From Collinsella sp. (GTDB lineage Bacteria > Actinomycetota > Coriobacteriia > Coriobacteriales > Coriobacteriaceae): 48,745 nt of DNA. Position 1 is the stretch's first letter. Each line of letters begins with the position of its first letter. The stretch spans positions 1 through 48,745 of the forward strand of contig JAHYYI010000004.1 in NCBI GenBank assembly GCA_019425045.1. Reading direction: 5' to 3'. The notes below the pieces were generated by a model. The model searched no databases. It was given only the letters and a program-made list of their open reading frames with translations, and was not told the origin of the DNA. Below, one piece after another: positions 23,491 through 32,664 of this stretch. The position numbers and the translations under genes were made by a program.

Positions 23491-24902
23491 TATCCGATCG
23501 CTCCTTCCATCTCGAGCTTGATCAGGTTGTTCATCTCGACGGCGTACTCCAGCGGCAGCTCCTTGGAGACCGGGTTAGCAAAGCCGTTGACGATCATGGT
23601 GCGGGCCTCTTCCTCCGAGATGCCGCGGCTCATCAGGTAGAACACCTTGTCGTCGCCGATGCGGCCGATGGTGGCCTCGTGGCCGATGTCGACGTTCTTG
23701 GCGCGGATGTCCATGGCGGGGATGGTGTCGGAGCGGCTCTGGTCATCGAGCATGAGCGACTGGCAGCTCACGGTTGCCTTGGAACCCTCTGCCTTGGGCG
23801 TGGCCACGATAGAGCTGCGGAAGGTCTGAATGCCGCCGCTCTTGGAGATACCTTTGGTCTCGACGGTTGCCGAGGTATCGGGCGCGTTGAGCACGACCTT
23901 GCAGCCGGTATCCAGGTTCTGGCCGGCGCCGGCAAAGGTGATGCCGGTAAAGCTCGAGCGGGCGCGGCGGCCGTTGAGCACGCTCATGGGGTAGAGGTAG
24001 CCCACGTGGCTGCCGAAGGAACCGCTGATCCACTCGATATCGCCGTCCTCGTCCACGCGCGCACGCTTGGTGTTGAGGTTGTACATATTCTTGGACCAGT
24101 TCTCGATGGTCGAGTAGCGCAGATGTGCACGCTTGCCCACAAAGAGCTCGACGGCGCCGGCGTGGAGGTTGGCAACGTTGTACTTGGGCGCGGAGCAACC
24201 CTCGATAAAGTGCAGGTCGGCGTCGTCCTCGACGATGATGAGCGTGTGCTCAAACTGGCCGGCACCCTTGGCGTTAAGGCGGAAGTAGCTCTGCAGCGGA
24301 AAATCGAGCTTGGTGCCCTTGGGCACGTAGACAAACGAGCCGCCCGACCACACGGCACCGTGCAGGGCCGCAAACTTGTGGTCGGTGGGCGGGATGAGCG
24401 TCATAAACTTCTCGTGGATGAGCGGCTCCCACTGCGGGTCGTGCAGGGCCTCCTCGATGCCGGAGTAGACGATGCCCATCTTGGACGCCGTGTCCTGCAT
24501 GTTGTGGTAGACCAGCTCGGAGTCGTACTGCGCACCGACGCCCGCCAGGTAGCTGCGCTCGGCCTCGGGGATACCCAGGCGCTCAAAGGTGTTCTTGATG
24601 TCGTCGGGCACCGACTCCCAGTCGTGCTTTTGGTCGGTGTTGGGCTTTACGTAGGTGACGATGTTGTCCATGTCCAGGCCCTCGATGGAGGGGCCCCACG
24701 TCGGATCCGGGAAGCGGTTGAAGATCTCGAGGGACTTTAAGCGCAGATCGAGCATCCACTGCGGCTCGTCCTTCTTGGCGCTGATCTCGCGCACGATGTC
24801 GGGCGTGATGCCGGCGTCGAGGCGCTCGAATCCCTCCTCGCCATAGGTGAAGTCGTAGAGGCTGCGGTCGATGTCCGCGACCTCGGTGCGGTTCTTGGTC
24901 AT
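23490..24902 (-). CDS. sufB: SufB, Fe-S assembly complex subunit
   Basis: 470 aa and highly conserved: VSAKKDEPQWML-like start (REISAKKDEPQWMLDLRLKS), GIEEALHDPQWEPLIHEKFM, AVWSGGSFVYVPKG, EGCSAPKYNVANLHAGAVELFV and the C-terminal HEATIGRIGDDKVFYLMSRG. SufB is the scaffold subunit on which clusters are built in the SufBC2D complex. Lies 12 nt downstream of sufC, with AAGGGG 7 nt before the ATG. Confidence 0.96.
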   Translation of the reverse strand: MTKNRTEVADIDRSLYDFTYGEEGFERLDAGITPDIVREISAKKDEPQWMLDLRLKSLEIFNRFPDPTWGPSIEGLDMDNIVTYVKPNTDQKHDWESVPDDIKNTFERLGIPEAERSYLAGVGAQYDSELVYHNMQDTASKMGIVYSGIEEALHDPQWEPLIHEKFMTLIPPTDHKFAALHGAVWSGGSFVYVPKGTKLDFPLQSYFRLNAKGAGQFEHTLIIVEDDADLHFIEGCSAPKYNVANLHAGAVELFVGKRAHLRYSTIENWSKNMYNLNTKRARVDEDGDIEWISGSFGSHVGYLYPMSVLNGRRARSSFTGITFAGAGQNLDTGCKVVLNAPDTSATVETKGISKSGGIQTFRSSIVATPKAEGSKATVSCQSLMLDDQSRSDTIPAMDIRAKNVDIGHEATIGRIGDDKVFYLMSRGISEEEARTMIVNGFANPVSKELPLEYAVEMNNLIKLEMEGAIG

Positions 24903-24914
24903 TGCGTCGCCCCT

Positions 24915-25715
24915 TTACGCCTGCTGCTTGGCAGTGGCGGTCTCGGCCTGGGCGCGCTGCTCGGCTGCCTCGCGCTCGAAGGTCTCAAAGCCGTTCTTGT
25001 CGATCCAGGGGATGAGCGAGGCGTCGTCCTCGCGCACGATGTGACCCTTGACCATAACGTGGACGCGGTCGACATCCAAGTGCTCCAGGATGCGCGTGTT
25101 GTGCGTGATGATAAGCATGGAGCCGTCGCAGCTCTTGCGGTAGGCGTCCATGCCGTGGCTGACGGTGGAAAGCGCGTCGACGTCCAGGCCCGAGTCGGTC
25201 TCGTCGAGGATGGCGAGCTTGGGCTGCAGCAACAGGAGCTGGAGCATCTCGACCTTCTTCTTCTCGCCGCCCGAGAAGCCCACGCCTAGCTCGCGGTTGA
25301 GGTAGGCGGTATCCATGTTGAGCTCGGCCGCGAGCTCCTTGACGCGACGACGGAATTCCTTGCCCTTCATCTCCAGGCCGGGGCGGCCGGCGATACTGGC
25401 GCGCAAAAAGCTCGACAGTGGCACGCCGGGGATCTCGACCGGGGCCTGGAAGCTCAGGAACAGGCCGGCGCGCGAGCGCTTGTCGGTGGTGAGCTCGGTG
25501 ATGTCCTGGCCGTCAAAGACGATGCGGCCGTCGTTGACCGTGTAAACGGGATCGCCCATGACCAGGTGGCCGAGGGTGGACTTGCCGGCGCCGTTGGGGC
25601 CCATCAGCACGTGGGTCTCGCCGGCGGCGACGTTGAGGTTGACGTTGTGGAGGATGGTCTTCTCGTCCACGGAGGCGGTCAGACCTTCGATGGAAAGCAG
25701 CGGATTTGCGCTCAT
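24915..25715 (-). CDS. sufC: SufC, Fe-S assembly ATPase
   Basis: 266 aa ABC-type ATPase of the Suf system: Walker A GPNGAGKSTLG, the SufC-type ABC signature GFSGGEKKKVEML, Walker B PKLAILDETDSGLDVDAL and switch His in IITHNTRIL. First gene of the operon. The ATG at 25715 follows GAGGGA; the open frame to 25745 is not needed. The promoter and a likely Rrf2 operator lie about 85-110 nt upstream. Confidence 0.96.
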   Translation of the reverse strand: MSANPLLSIEGLTASVDEKTILHNVNLNVAAGETHVLMGPNGAGKSTLGHLVMGDPVYTVNDGRIVFDGQDITELTTDKRSRAGLFLSFQAPVEIPGVPLSSFLRASIAGRPGLEMKGKEFRRRVKELAAELNMDTAYLNRELGVGFSGGEKKKVEMLQLLLLQPKLAILDETDSGLDVDALSTVSHGMDAYRKSCDGSMLIITHNTRILEHLDVDRVHVMVKGHIVREDDASLIPWIDKNGFETFEREAAEQRAQAETATAKQQA

Positions 25716-25799
25716 GCTGTCCCTCTCTGTATATGGTGTACTCATGGGTGTACGAAACCCTAGGAATCTTCTCGGAATAAAGTTACTATGGGTTCGGCG

Positions 25800-25823
25800 T
25801 TAGTCAAGGGAAAACCCGACTAA
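25800..25823. promoter_or_regulatory. suf promoter region with candidate Rrf2 operator
   Basis: On the minus strand TTGACT (25807-25802) can serve as the sufC -35; the -10 is unclear (TAACTT at 25785-25780 with 16-nt spacing). TTAGTC (25800-25805) and GACTAA (25818-25823) form an inverted repeat overlapping that -35, so a protein bound there would block the promoter. For the divergent Rrf2 gene a plausible promoter is TCGACT (25829-25834) and TAATAA (25851-25856), 16 nt apart. Confidence 0.45.
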
Positions 25824-25887
25824 TCCACTCGACTTTTTAGATGAGGGACATAATAATCAGGTTTGTTTGCTCCGCTTGCATAGGATT

Positions 25888-25915
25888 TGGGACAAACAAG
25901 CCTGGTTTTGTCCCA
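25888..25915. repeat. TGGGACAAA palindrome in the Rrf2 leader, copy B
   Basis: Perfect 9-nt arms TGGGACAAA (25888-25896) and TTTGTCCCA (25907-25915) around 10 nt, ending 20 nt before the Rrf2 ATG. A second, alternative pairing exists (CAGGTTTGTTTG at 25858-25869 with CAAACAAGCCTG at 25893-25904, one mismatch), so two exclusive hairpins could form in this leader. Shares 13 nt with copy A at 20455-20467. Confidence 0.5.
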
Positions 25916-25935
25916 GTAACGATGGGAGGGTAGGT

Positions 25936-26367
25936 ATGCTCATTTCTTCTAAGGGCCGCTATGCCCTCCGACTGATGATCTATATCGCAGCGCTGGGCGA
26001 CGCCGAGGGCAAGATTGCTCTGCGCGAGGTCGCCGACCGCGAGCGCATTTCGCAGAAGTATCTGGAACAGCTGGTTCGTCCGCTTATGAAGGCTGGCCTG
26101 CTTAAGAGCGTGCGCGGCAAGGGCGGCGGCTACATGATGGCCAAGGACCCGGCCGAGGTGCGTGCTGGCGACATCCTGCGCGCTGTCGAGGGCAGTACGG
26201 CTCCGGTGGCGTGCGACGGCATCGACAACAGCTGCGCCCGTAGCGATCTGTGCTCAACCGTCAAGTTCTGGCGCGGCCTGGACGACGTGATCGAAAACTA
26301 CGTCGACGGCGTGACGTTGGCCGACCTTGCTGCCGTCCCCGAGATCAACTTCGACATTAAGCTGTAG
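25936..26367 (+). CDS. Rrf2-family Fe-S-sensing transcriptional regulator (IscR/SufR-like)
   Basis: 143 aa. N-terminal winged helix (SSKGRYALRLMIYIAALG, then the recognition helix ISQKYLEQLVRPL), followed by the Rrf2 wing GKGGGYMMAKDP. Three cysteines (Cys93, Cys100, Cys106; spacing x6 and x5) in the position of the IscR cluster ligands suggest it binds an Fe-S cluster. It is divergent from sufCBDSU and very probably regulates it. The start at 25936 (MLISSKGRYAL) has GGGAGGG upstream; the longer frame from 25867 runs through the palindrome and is rejected. Confidence 0.9.
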   Translation: MLISSKGRYALRLMIYIAALGDAEGKIALREVADRERISQKYLEQLVRPLMKAGLLKSVRGKGGGYMMAKDPAEVRAGDILRAVEGSTAPVACDGIDNSCARSDLCSTVKFWRGLDDVIENYVDGVTLADLAAVPEINFDIKL

Positions 26368-26506
26368 GTTGAGCGCAATTCCTTAAGATTTCGCGGAGGG
26401 TTGTTGCCGTTTACCGAGGGGTTGTTGTGCAACAACGGGCGAGCTGCAATACTTACTCTTATCTTTGCAAACTGCACTTTAACTACACCAATGCAGGGAG
26501 GATCTT

Positions 26507-28321
26507 ATGCAGCGCAAGCATTCTGCTATTGTCGCGGGCCTGACGCTGGCGCTTTCGTTTGGCGCCGTTTCCGCGCCGGCACCCGCTGCTGCCGAGGAGC
26601 CCACGCCGGGCGTTGCCTCGGGTGCCACCGATATCGATAAGGGTCTCTATACCCAGCAGTCCTTCTCGGGCGTGCTGAGGTCGGTCCAGGGCGTTTCGTT
26701 TGTTAACGTTACCCCCGAGATGAAGTACTTTACCAAGTACGAGAGCCATGGCAACTATAACCAGGGCTTTTCGTATGGCGACGGCTATAACGCGCTGGGT
26801 TATTACCAGTTCGACCGTCGATGGTCGCTCATTCCGTTTATGAAGCAGGCCTACAACTACAACCCCGAAAAATACAGCATGCTCAAGGATGCGATTGATC
26901 GCGGCAGCGAGATTTCCAACACGAGCAATGCCATGTACGAGAACGGCCAGCTCACCGAGTTGGGCCGTATTGCGCAGGAGGCTTTCCAAGGTGCTTATAA
27001 CACCGACCCTGTTGAGTTCTCGGCTCTGCAGGATGCGTATGCGTACAACTCGTACTATGCGGTGACCGAGGCGTGGCTCAAGAGCGGCCTGGGCATTGAT
27101 ATTTCGGGCCGTGCCGATTGCGTTAAGGGCATGGTGTGGAGCATCACCAACATGTGCGGCACCGGTGGCTGCAGGGACTTCTTCCGTTGGGCAAACCTTT
27201 CTAACAGTATGACTGATCGCGAGTTTGTGACGGCGCTTTCCAACAGTGTGGTCAATAACGTGGCGACCAAGTATTCGAGCCAGCCCCAGTATCATGAGGG
27301 CTGGAAGAACCGCTACCGCAACGAGCTGAAGGACTGCTTGGTTTATATCGCCGAGGACGAGGCCGCTGCCGCTGCGACGCCCGTGCAGCCCGAGCCCACG
27401 CCGGCGCCCTCGCCGACGCCTGATTCGAATGACGACTCGAGCGACGATGCCAACGATGACAGGATGGATTCGCCCTCGACCGATGCTGACGGTGATGGCT
27501 CTGCTGGTGGCACTACCAACAACGGCTCTACCTCGAACGGCTCCGTTTCGAACGGCTCTGCTGCGGGCGATTCGTCTTCAAGCTCTGCCGGCAATACGGA
27601 CAGCGACGCTTCTGGTTCGACCGGCGCTGGCACCTCTAACTCATCCACCGGCTCGAGCGATTCGTCCGTTGGCACCGGCTCTAACAACGGCTCCGGCTCT
27701 GACGCAACCCCTGGTTCCGATGCTTCCAAGGATGACTCGAATAAGGCGCCGGACGTTCCCGTTGCTTCGCCGGACAAGAAGCCTTCTTTCTCCGAGCAGC
27801 TTGGTTCTACGCTGGGCTCTTCGCTGATGGCTGGCGTCAATAACGGCTCGACCCAGAACAAGGGCAACTCTGATCAGGTTTCCACGGAAAAGATCGAAGC
27901 CGCAAAGGGCGACTCCAAGGACAAGGCTTCCGAGAAGACCGAATCCGATAAGGGTTCTAGCTCTGAGGAGAAGAGCGACAAGTCCGAACAGAAGAAGGAC
28001 GAGGATAAGAAGTCTGAATCTGAGGAGAAGGACAAGAGCAAGGCCGAGGGCGAAAAGAAACAGTCCGAAGACGACGACAAGAGCGGTGCTGACAACCAGG
28101 TCCAGGAGCAAAATGACTCCAAAACGGTGACCACCACAACCACGACGACTACAACTACCAAGTCCTCGGGCGGCAACATGCCCAAGACGGGCGATCTGAT
28201 TGTGATGGCGAGCCTTGCCAGTGCAAGCTTGGCCACACTGGGCGCTACGTCTATCGTAAGTGGTAAGCATAAGCTCGATCAGCAGAAGAAGGCTTCTGGG
28301 GAGGACGGCTTGGAGGAGTAA
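26507..28321 (+). CDS. Sortase-anchored surface protein with lysozyme-like N-terminal domain
   Basis: 604 aa. Signal peptide at 1-28 (hydrophobic core AIVAGLTLALSFGAV, cleavage near AAA-EE). Residues 50-285 form a globular domain; KYESHGNYNQGF and GYNALGYYQFDRRW resemble the Glu and Gly-x-Gln-Phe region of lytic transglycosylases or phage-type muramidases, but I cannot name the family. Residues 290-545 are low complexity: Pro/Thr, then Asp/Ser/Gly/Asn-rich, then Lys/Glu/Ser-rich, likely a wall-spanning stalk. The C-terminus has an LPXTG-like MPKTG (558-562), a membrane helix and a basic tail. GGGAGG precedes the ATG. A terminator follows. Confidence 0.8.
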   Translation: MQRKHSAIVAGLTLALSFGAVSAPAPAAAEEPTPGVASGATDIDKGLYTQQSFSGVLRSVQGVSFVNVTPEMKYFTKYESHGNYNQGFSYGDGYNALGYYQFDRRWSLIPFMKQAYNYNPEKYSMLKDAIDRGSEISNTSNAMYENGQLTELGRIAQEAFQGAYNTDPVEFSALQDAYAYNSYYAVTEAWLKSGLGIDISGRADCVKGMVWSITNMCGTGGCRDFFRWANLSNSMTDREFVTALSNSVVNNVATKYSSQPQYHEGWKNRYRNELKDCLVYIAEDEAAAAATPVQPEPTPAPSPTPDSNDDSSDDANDDRMDSPSTDADGDGSAGGTTNNGSTSNGSVSNGSAAGDSSSSSAGNTDSDASGSTGAGTSNSSTGSSDSSVGTGSNNGSGSDATPGSDASKDDSNKAPDVPVASPDKKPSFSEQLGSTLGSSLMAGVNNGSTQNKGNSDQVSTEKIEAAKGDSKDKASEKTESDKGSSSEEKSDKSEQKKDEDKKSESEEKDKSKAEGEKKQSEDDDKSGADNQVQEQNDSKTVTTTTTTTTTTKSSGGNMPKTGDLIVMASLASASLATLGATSIVSGKHKLDQQKKASGEDGLEE

Positions 28322-28354
28322 TCTTCCAGATCGTTTTCTATAAGAGTTTGGGAC

Positions 28355-28390
28355 GGGGTCCGGTGCGGCGGCATCGGCCCCCCTTTTTTT
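28355..28390 (+). terminator. Terminator of the surface-protein gene
   Basis: Stem of about 10 pairs (28355-28365 with 28372-28382, one mismatch), 6-nt loop, then T7. Confidence 0.85.
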
Positions 28391-28523
28391 GTTGTGCAAC
28401 GATTTGTTATGCCCCCTCGGGGGTCTGTTGCTACCGCTGCCCGAAACGTTTGCATGTCGATATTGTTGCGCTCTACCCGCTCGCTACAATGGGCATCGTG
28501 CTGCGTTAGAAGGAGAGTTTACG

Positions 28524-30323
28524 GTGTCTGAACAGGTGAATTGTGGTTTTACTCATGCGTTTGGTGCACGGTTGCTCAATCATGCGGATAGCGCAGCTCT
28601 ACCGGTTGATGCACGCGACTTTTCCGATGCAATCAATCGGTGTTTACTCGTCGATAAGACTATGTTTATTGCCGATATATTGGACAGTGAAGCACCTGTT
28701 GCGCTTTGCTGTCGGCCCAAGGGTTTTGGCAAGAGCATGAATTTATCGATGCTCAAGTGCTATTTGGAACGACCTGATCGCCGGCTGCCGGATCGAAGCC
28801 TGTTCGCTGGTACCCAGATTTGGCAGGCGGGCGGCGGTCGCTATCGTGATGAGTACGCGAGTTATCCGGTCATCATGCTCGACTTTACAGCTGCCGCTTC
28901 GAGGCATGGTGCTGGTGCTGCGGCAGCAATTCGCGGGGCTGTCGTGCGCGAGTGCGCCCGATTACTGCCGCTGCTTGCCGCGCCTGATCTGTCAAGACGT
29001 GAGGTTCGTCTTATCGAGAGGGCGGCGCGTGGGGTGGCCAGCGATAAGGAGATCGATGCGGCGCTTGGCGTGCTTATCAAGCTGCTCCAGGCAGCTTTCG
29101 ATGAGCAGGTTGTTCTTCTGATAGACGACTACGACGCGGTATGTCCAAAGCGTTTGGACGCTAAGGACGACGGTAGCGTGGATTCCCTAGAGTCGCTCAG
29201 CCGAATGCTGTTCGACACCATTGCCGACGCCGGCGACTCGTTGCGATTGACGTGTCTTATGGGCGAGCGCCCCGGTCCTGCCGAGCTTGCGTTGTCCCAA
29301 CGTGGGGTTTCCTATCGGTCGGCGACAGCGTTGTCGAGTTGGTGTGATCGATGGTTCGGTTTTTCGGACGACGAAGTCCAAGTGCTGTTGGATTGCATCG
29401 GTCGCAACGGCTGTCTGGATGACGCGCGTGAGTGGCTCGAGGGCTATCTGTTTGGTGGTTTTTATTGCTCGAGCCCGGAGCGCGTGGTGGACTACGCACA
29501 TCGCGATTGCGTCGCGCCCGTTCGGGCGGATCTGTATTGTTACGCCGACCGTCTGGGCGCATGCGTCGGCGACTGGAATCTCATTCGCCTGTCCACATTG
29601 TTCGATTTGGTTGAGCCGCATGGGTTTATTGAGGCGCCAGTGCATATGCATGCCGAGGAGGTCGATGCCGCCAAGCCCGAAGATATCTGGACTGCGCTGT
29701 ATCTGTCTGGATTCCTTACGACGGATATGACGGGGCATTCGGAGGACGGCGCGTGCCTTCGTTCCCTGCGTCTGCCTAATAACGAAGTGCGTCAGGCGCT
29801 CCGTCTTGTAATTCTGGAATGGTTTGAGTGCGCCGTTGAGGACGTTGGAGTTATCGACTCGTTCCATGACGGGCTGTGTCGAGGAGACGAGGACACTGTA
29901 AAGCAAGCTTTGAGCTGTGCTATCGGCGATCTGGGCATCGATGTGGGCCAATCAGATATGCCGACAGCCTATCATCTGGCGCTTCAGGGGCTCTGCTTTG
30001 GACTGCCCGGCTATTGCAATCCCAGCTCCAAGCGAAGTGGCGTCTCGGATCGCTGGGATATCCAGGTGATTCCCACCGGTCGGGTGTTTGACGTGGCCGA
30101 CACGCTCGGCATGCTCGATGAGCGACCGCTCATTACGGTCAACATGTTGTACGACCCTGGCGTCGATGCCCTGGGCCTGGAACTGTTGGCGGTTCAGGCG
30201 CTGCTCGACATAGAGCGCGACGGCATCGATGATATCCGCGTGCCGCGCCCCGCCGTCGGGCGCATGCGTTGGGGTTTTGGCTTTGACGGTCAGCGTGTGT
30301 CCGTGGTGTGCCAACGACTGTAG
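28524..30323 (+). CDS. AAA-ATPase-like protein with C-terminal PD-(D/E)XK-type domain
   Basis: 599 aa from a GTG at 28524 with AAGGAGAG upstream. The N-terminal part (about 30-300) matches the AAA-ATPase_like family: FSDAINRCLLVDKTMFIADIL, Walker A RPKGFGKSMNLSML (66-75) with Gly in place of the usual second Arg, and VLLIDDYDAV as Walker B. The C-terminal part (YHLALQGLCFGLPGY, DRWDIQVIP) fits the nuclease-like domain normally fused to this family. These proteins are common and often multi-copy in gut bacteria; function unknown, with a toxin or mobile-element role suggested. Its GC and codon use match the neighbours. Confidence 0.78.
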   Translation: MSEQVNCGFTHAFGARLLNHADSAALPVDARDFSDAINRCLLVDKTMFIADILDSEAPVALCCRPKGFGKSMNLSMLKCYLERPDRRLPDRSLFAGTQIWQAGGGRYRDEYASYPVIMLDFTAAASRHGAGAAAAIRGAVVRECARLLPLLAAPDLSRREVRLIERAARGVASDKEIDAALGVLIKLLQAAFDEQVVLLIDDYDAVCPKRLDAKDDGSVDSLESLSRMLFDTIADAGDSLRLTCLMGERPGPAELALSQRGVSYRSATALSSWCDRWFGFSDDEVQVLLDCIGRNGCLDDAREWLEGYLFGGFYCSSPERVVDYAHRDCVAPVRADLYCYADRLGACVGDWNLIRLSTLFDLVEPHGFIEAPVHMHAEEVDAAKPEDIWTALYLSGFLTTDMTGHSEDGACLRSLRLPNNEVRQALRLVILEWFECAVEDVGVIDSFHDGLCRGDEDTVKQALSCAIGDLGIDVGQSDMPTAYHLALQGLCFGLPGYCNPSSKRSGVSDRWDIQVIPTGRVFDVADTLGMLDERPLITVNMLYDPGVDALGLELLAVQALLDIERDGIDDIRVPRPAVGRMRWGFGFDGQRVSVVCQRL

Positions 30324-30343
30324 CGGCGGGCGAAAGCCCTTTA

Positions 30344-31363
30344 CTACTCGGCGTCCTTCAGGGGCGGCATGGGCTTCCAGTTGGGATCCTTAACGATCTT
30401 GCGGGCGTCCTTCATGCCGCGGCGCAGCGCCGGAATGCCGGTCTTAAAGCATTTGTCGACTGCTGCCAGACGAATGAACTCCTTGCAGAAGGTCGCGGCA
30501 TTGCCCAGACGGAACAGCATGGGGTGGTAGTCACCGTAGATCTGCATATAGCGAGCGAGGAAGCCTCGGTTGCGCATGATGTAGTAGCGGTTGGTGTCGC
30601 TCGTGGAGTTGAGCTGTCGTTTGCCGGCGATATCCCAGTTGGAGACGGCGCGGGCGCGCTTGAGCACCACGTCGGCAACCACGGCGGCGGGGAAGTGCTG
30701 GCTGGCCACGTAGCCGTAGCAGGCATCGTCGCCGTAGATAAAGAAGCGCGCGTCGGGCAGGCCAATCTTGTCGACCACGCGGCGCGAGAACATGCCGCCC
30801 TCAAAGCACAGTTGGTTCATGGTGCGGTAGCCCTCGGGCCCCAAGTCCCACTTGGCGATGGGGTTAGGGATGCCGAGCGAAAGGATGAGCTGGTACTGCC
30901 AAAAGAAAGCGCCGCCGTCAAAGTCCAGGCGCGAACCCTGGATGACATCGTAGCGGTCGGTCCACTTGGCAAGACGCTCGATGCCTTCGGGGATGACGAG
31001 CACGTCGTCGTCCATCACCCAGAACCACTGGGCCCCCAGATCGTAGGCGCATTTAGTGCCAGCGGAGAAGCCGCCCGCACCGCCGCCGTTTTCGAGCTGC
31101 GGGGCGTAGATGACACGGTCGGTGCCGCCCTGCGCGTCGGGCTGCTCGGTGTCGATGCCCCACAGGCTGGCCAGGCGCTCGTTGAATGCGGTGCACATGG
31201 CCTCGGTCTCGCGCGAATTCTCGTTATCGACAATCACGATGCGCCAGGGCGTTGCCGTGAGCTCGGTCATGGAGTCGAACAGGTTGGCCAGGAGTTCCTG
31301 GCGCTTGTACGTAACGACAACGATGGCGAGCTTATCGATGGGAGCGGGAAGGGTTGAAGGCAT
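30344..31363 (-). CDS. Family 2 glycosyltransferase (galactofuranosyl/rhamnosyltransferase-like)
   Basis: 339 aa GT-A enzyme: KLAIVVVTYKRQELLANLFDSM at the N-terminus, then WVMDDDVLVIPEG with the metal-binding DDD motif, and WQYQLILSLG and GDDACYGYVA further on. The Asp triad with this spacing resembles the GlfT/rhamnosyltransferase group that adds sugars to cell-surface polymers. The chosen ATG at 31363 has AAAGGA but at a long distance (about 11 nt), so the start is less certain. Converges on the AAA gene with only 20 bp between. Confidence 0.82.
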   Translation of the reverse strand: MPSTLPAPIDKLAIVVVTYKRQELLANLFDSMTELTATPWRIVIVDNENSRETEAMCTAFNERLASLWGIDTEQPDAQGGTDRVIYAPQLENGGGAGGFSAGTKCAYDLGAQWFWVMDDDVLVIPEGIERLAKWTDRYDVIQGSRLDFDGGAFFWQYQLILSLGIPNPIAKWDLGPEGYRTMNQLCFEGGMFSRRVVDKIGLPDARFFIYGDDACYGYVASQHFPAAVVADVVLKRARAVSNWDIAGKRQLNSTSDTNRYYIMRNRGFLARYMQIYGDYHPMLFRLGNAATFCKEFIRLAAVDKCFKTGIPALRRGMKDARKIVKDPNWKPMPPLKDAE

Positions 31364-31548
31364 GGGGCAATATATCCTTTCACGCGCGGCGGGCGAGCGC
31401 TGCGCGGAAGCTATCGAATACGTCCTTGGGACTGTCCTATTGTAAAGGCTCGGCGCACCTTGACGGCAAGCTTTGAATAAAACGCAGGAACCTGCCACGG
31501 GTGTAGCGGCTTTGGCGTCTGACGGCAGCGTGTCTATTGCCGCTTGAG

Positions 31549-32664
31549 CTAGCGAGCGATAAGGCTTCTAGCTGCATCGATGATGAGAAGCGCCAGAGCA
31601 AAGACGATGCTAATGACGGTACCCGTGACGATACATATAGCTGCCGGGCTGTTTTGGCTGACCAGTATGTTTGCGAGCAGGGTGTTGAAGACGGGACGCC
31701 ACAGGCTACTGGTGAGCGACTGCATCACATAGAAACCGAGCGTGGCGGTCGATAAGGTGACGATGACACCTGCATTCCGCGGATTGCCTAAGGCCCTGCG
31801 TCGGGTAGCCGCAAAGAGCAAGGAGGCGGCAGCGAGGGCAAACGAGATCAACGAGGTCGATTTGTAGGAGAGGACTGCCATCGCCGTGAGGTTGCCGGTG
31901 AAGGAGAGTGCTCCTTCCAGGATGGTGGCGAGCGCCAAAATCGCAGCGAGCGACCGCATGCCCAAGGCGCCCGCCCTGTCCGAATCCATGACATCGGTAA
32001 CGTCGCGGAGCAGACCGCCGATCAAAAACGCGATTACGTACGTGGCAGCGCTCATGAGCTTCTGGAGCCAAGAAAACTCGCCGGTGCTTGTCGTACTCAT
32101 GGCGGCTATATACCCGTTAACAACAAATGCGAGGATGCCAACGGCGATGACCGTCGTCGTGTAGCTCTTCTGGGAGAGTCGACTCTTAGCCAGTCCAAAC
32201 CATGGCGCCATGAAGACCGTGGCGGCATAGACCCAGATAAACTCAAGGCCTAGCGTGTACCAGTAGTGCGTGCTGAGGGTAACATCGGGAATGGGGGAGA
32301 CGACCGTGGACCACGCGAGCGCCACGACGCAATAAAACGCAGTGGGCATAACGACCTTGCCCAGACGCTGCGCCGTCCGTTGCATTTGCGACTTCCACGT
32401 TGTTCCACCGTCCCAAGCACGCGCGGCTGAGGCGATGAGAAAATAGCCCGAGATCATAAAGAAGGCCTCGTTGGCCCAGCAGCCTAGCAAGTTAATAAAA
32501 CCAAGCACGCCGGAATGGGGGAAGGCGGCAAGCGGCGCGTATTCCGGCAAGCCGACGCAGGTCGCTTGGAAGGTCCACTGAAAGGTGTGAAACACCGCGA
32601 TACCGGCGACTGCGACCAAGCGCAAGGCCTCGATGGATATGTTGCGTGCGGCTTTGGGCTGCAT
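31549..32664 (-). CDS. Membrane acyltransferase (acyltransferase 3 / OafA-type)
   Basis: 371 aa, about ten membrane helices. The family signature lies at the N-terminus: ISIEALRLVAVAGIAVFHTF with the catalytic His, then EAFFMISGYFLIAS and an R-rich loop. Such proteins O-acetylate or otherwise acylate surface polysaccharides, which fits the surrounding glycosyltransferase genes. It is divergent from the 32777 glycosyltransferase; a TATAAT on its strand at 32710-32705 may be its -10. Confidence 0.82.
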   Translation of the reverse strand: MQPKAARNISIEALRLVAVAGIAVFHTFQWTFQATCVGLPEYAPLAAFPHSGVLGFINLLGCWANEAFFMISGYFLIASAARAWDGGTTWKSQMQRTAQRLGKVVMPTAFYCVVALAWSTVVSPIPDVTLSTHYWYTLGLEFIWVYAATVFMAPWFGLAKSRLSQKSYTTTVIAVGILAFVVNGYIAAMSTTSTGEFSWLQKLMSAATYVIAFLIGGLLRDVTDVMDSDRAGALGMRSLAAILALATILEGALSFTGNLTAMAVLSYKSTSLISFALAAASLLFAATRRRALGNPRNAGVIVTLSTATLGFYVMQSLTSSLWRPVFNTLLANILVSQNSPAAICIVTGTVISIVFALALLIIDAARSLIAR

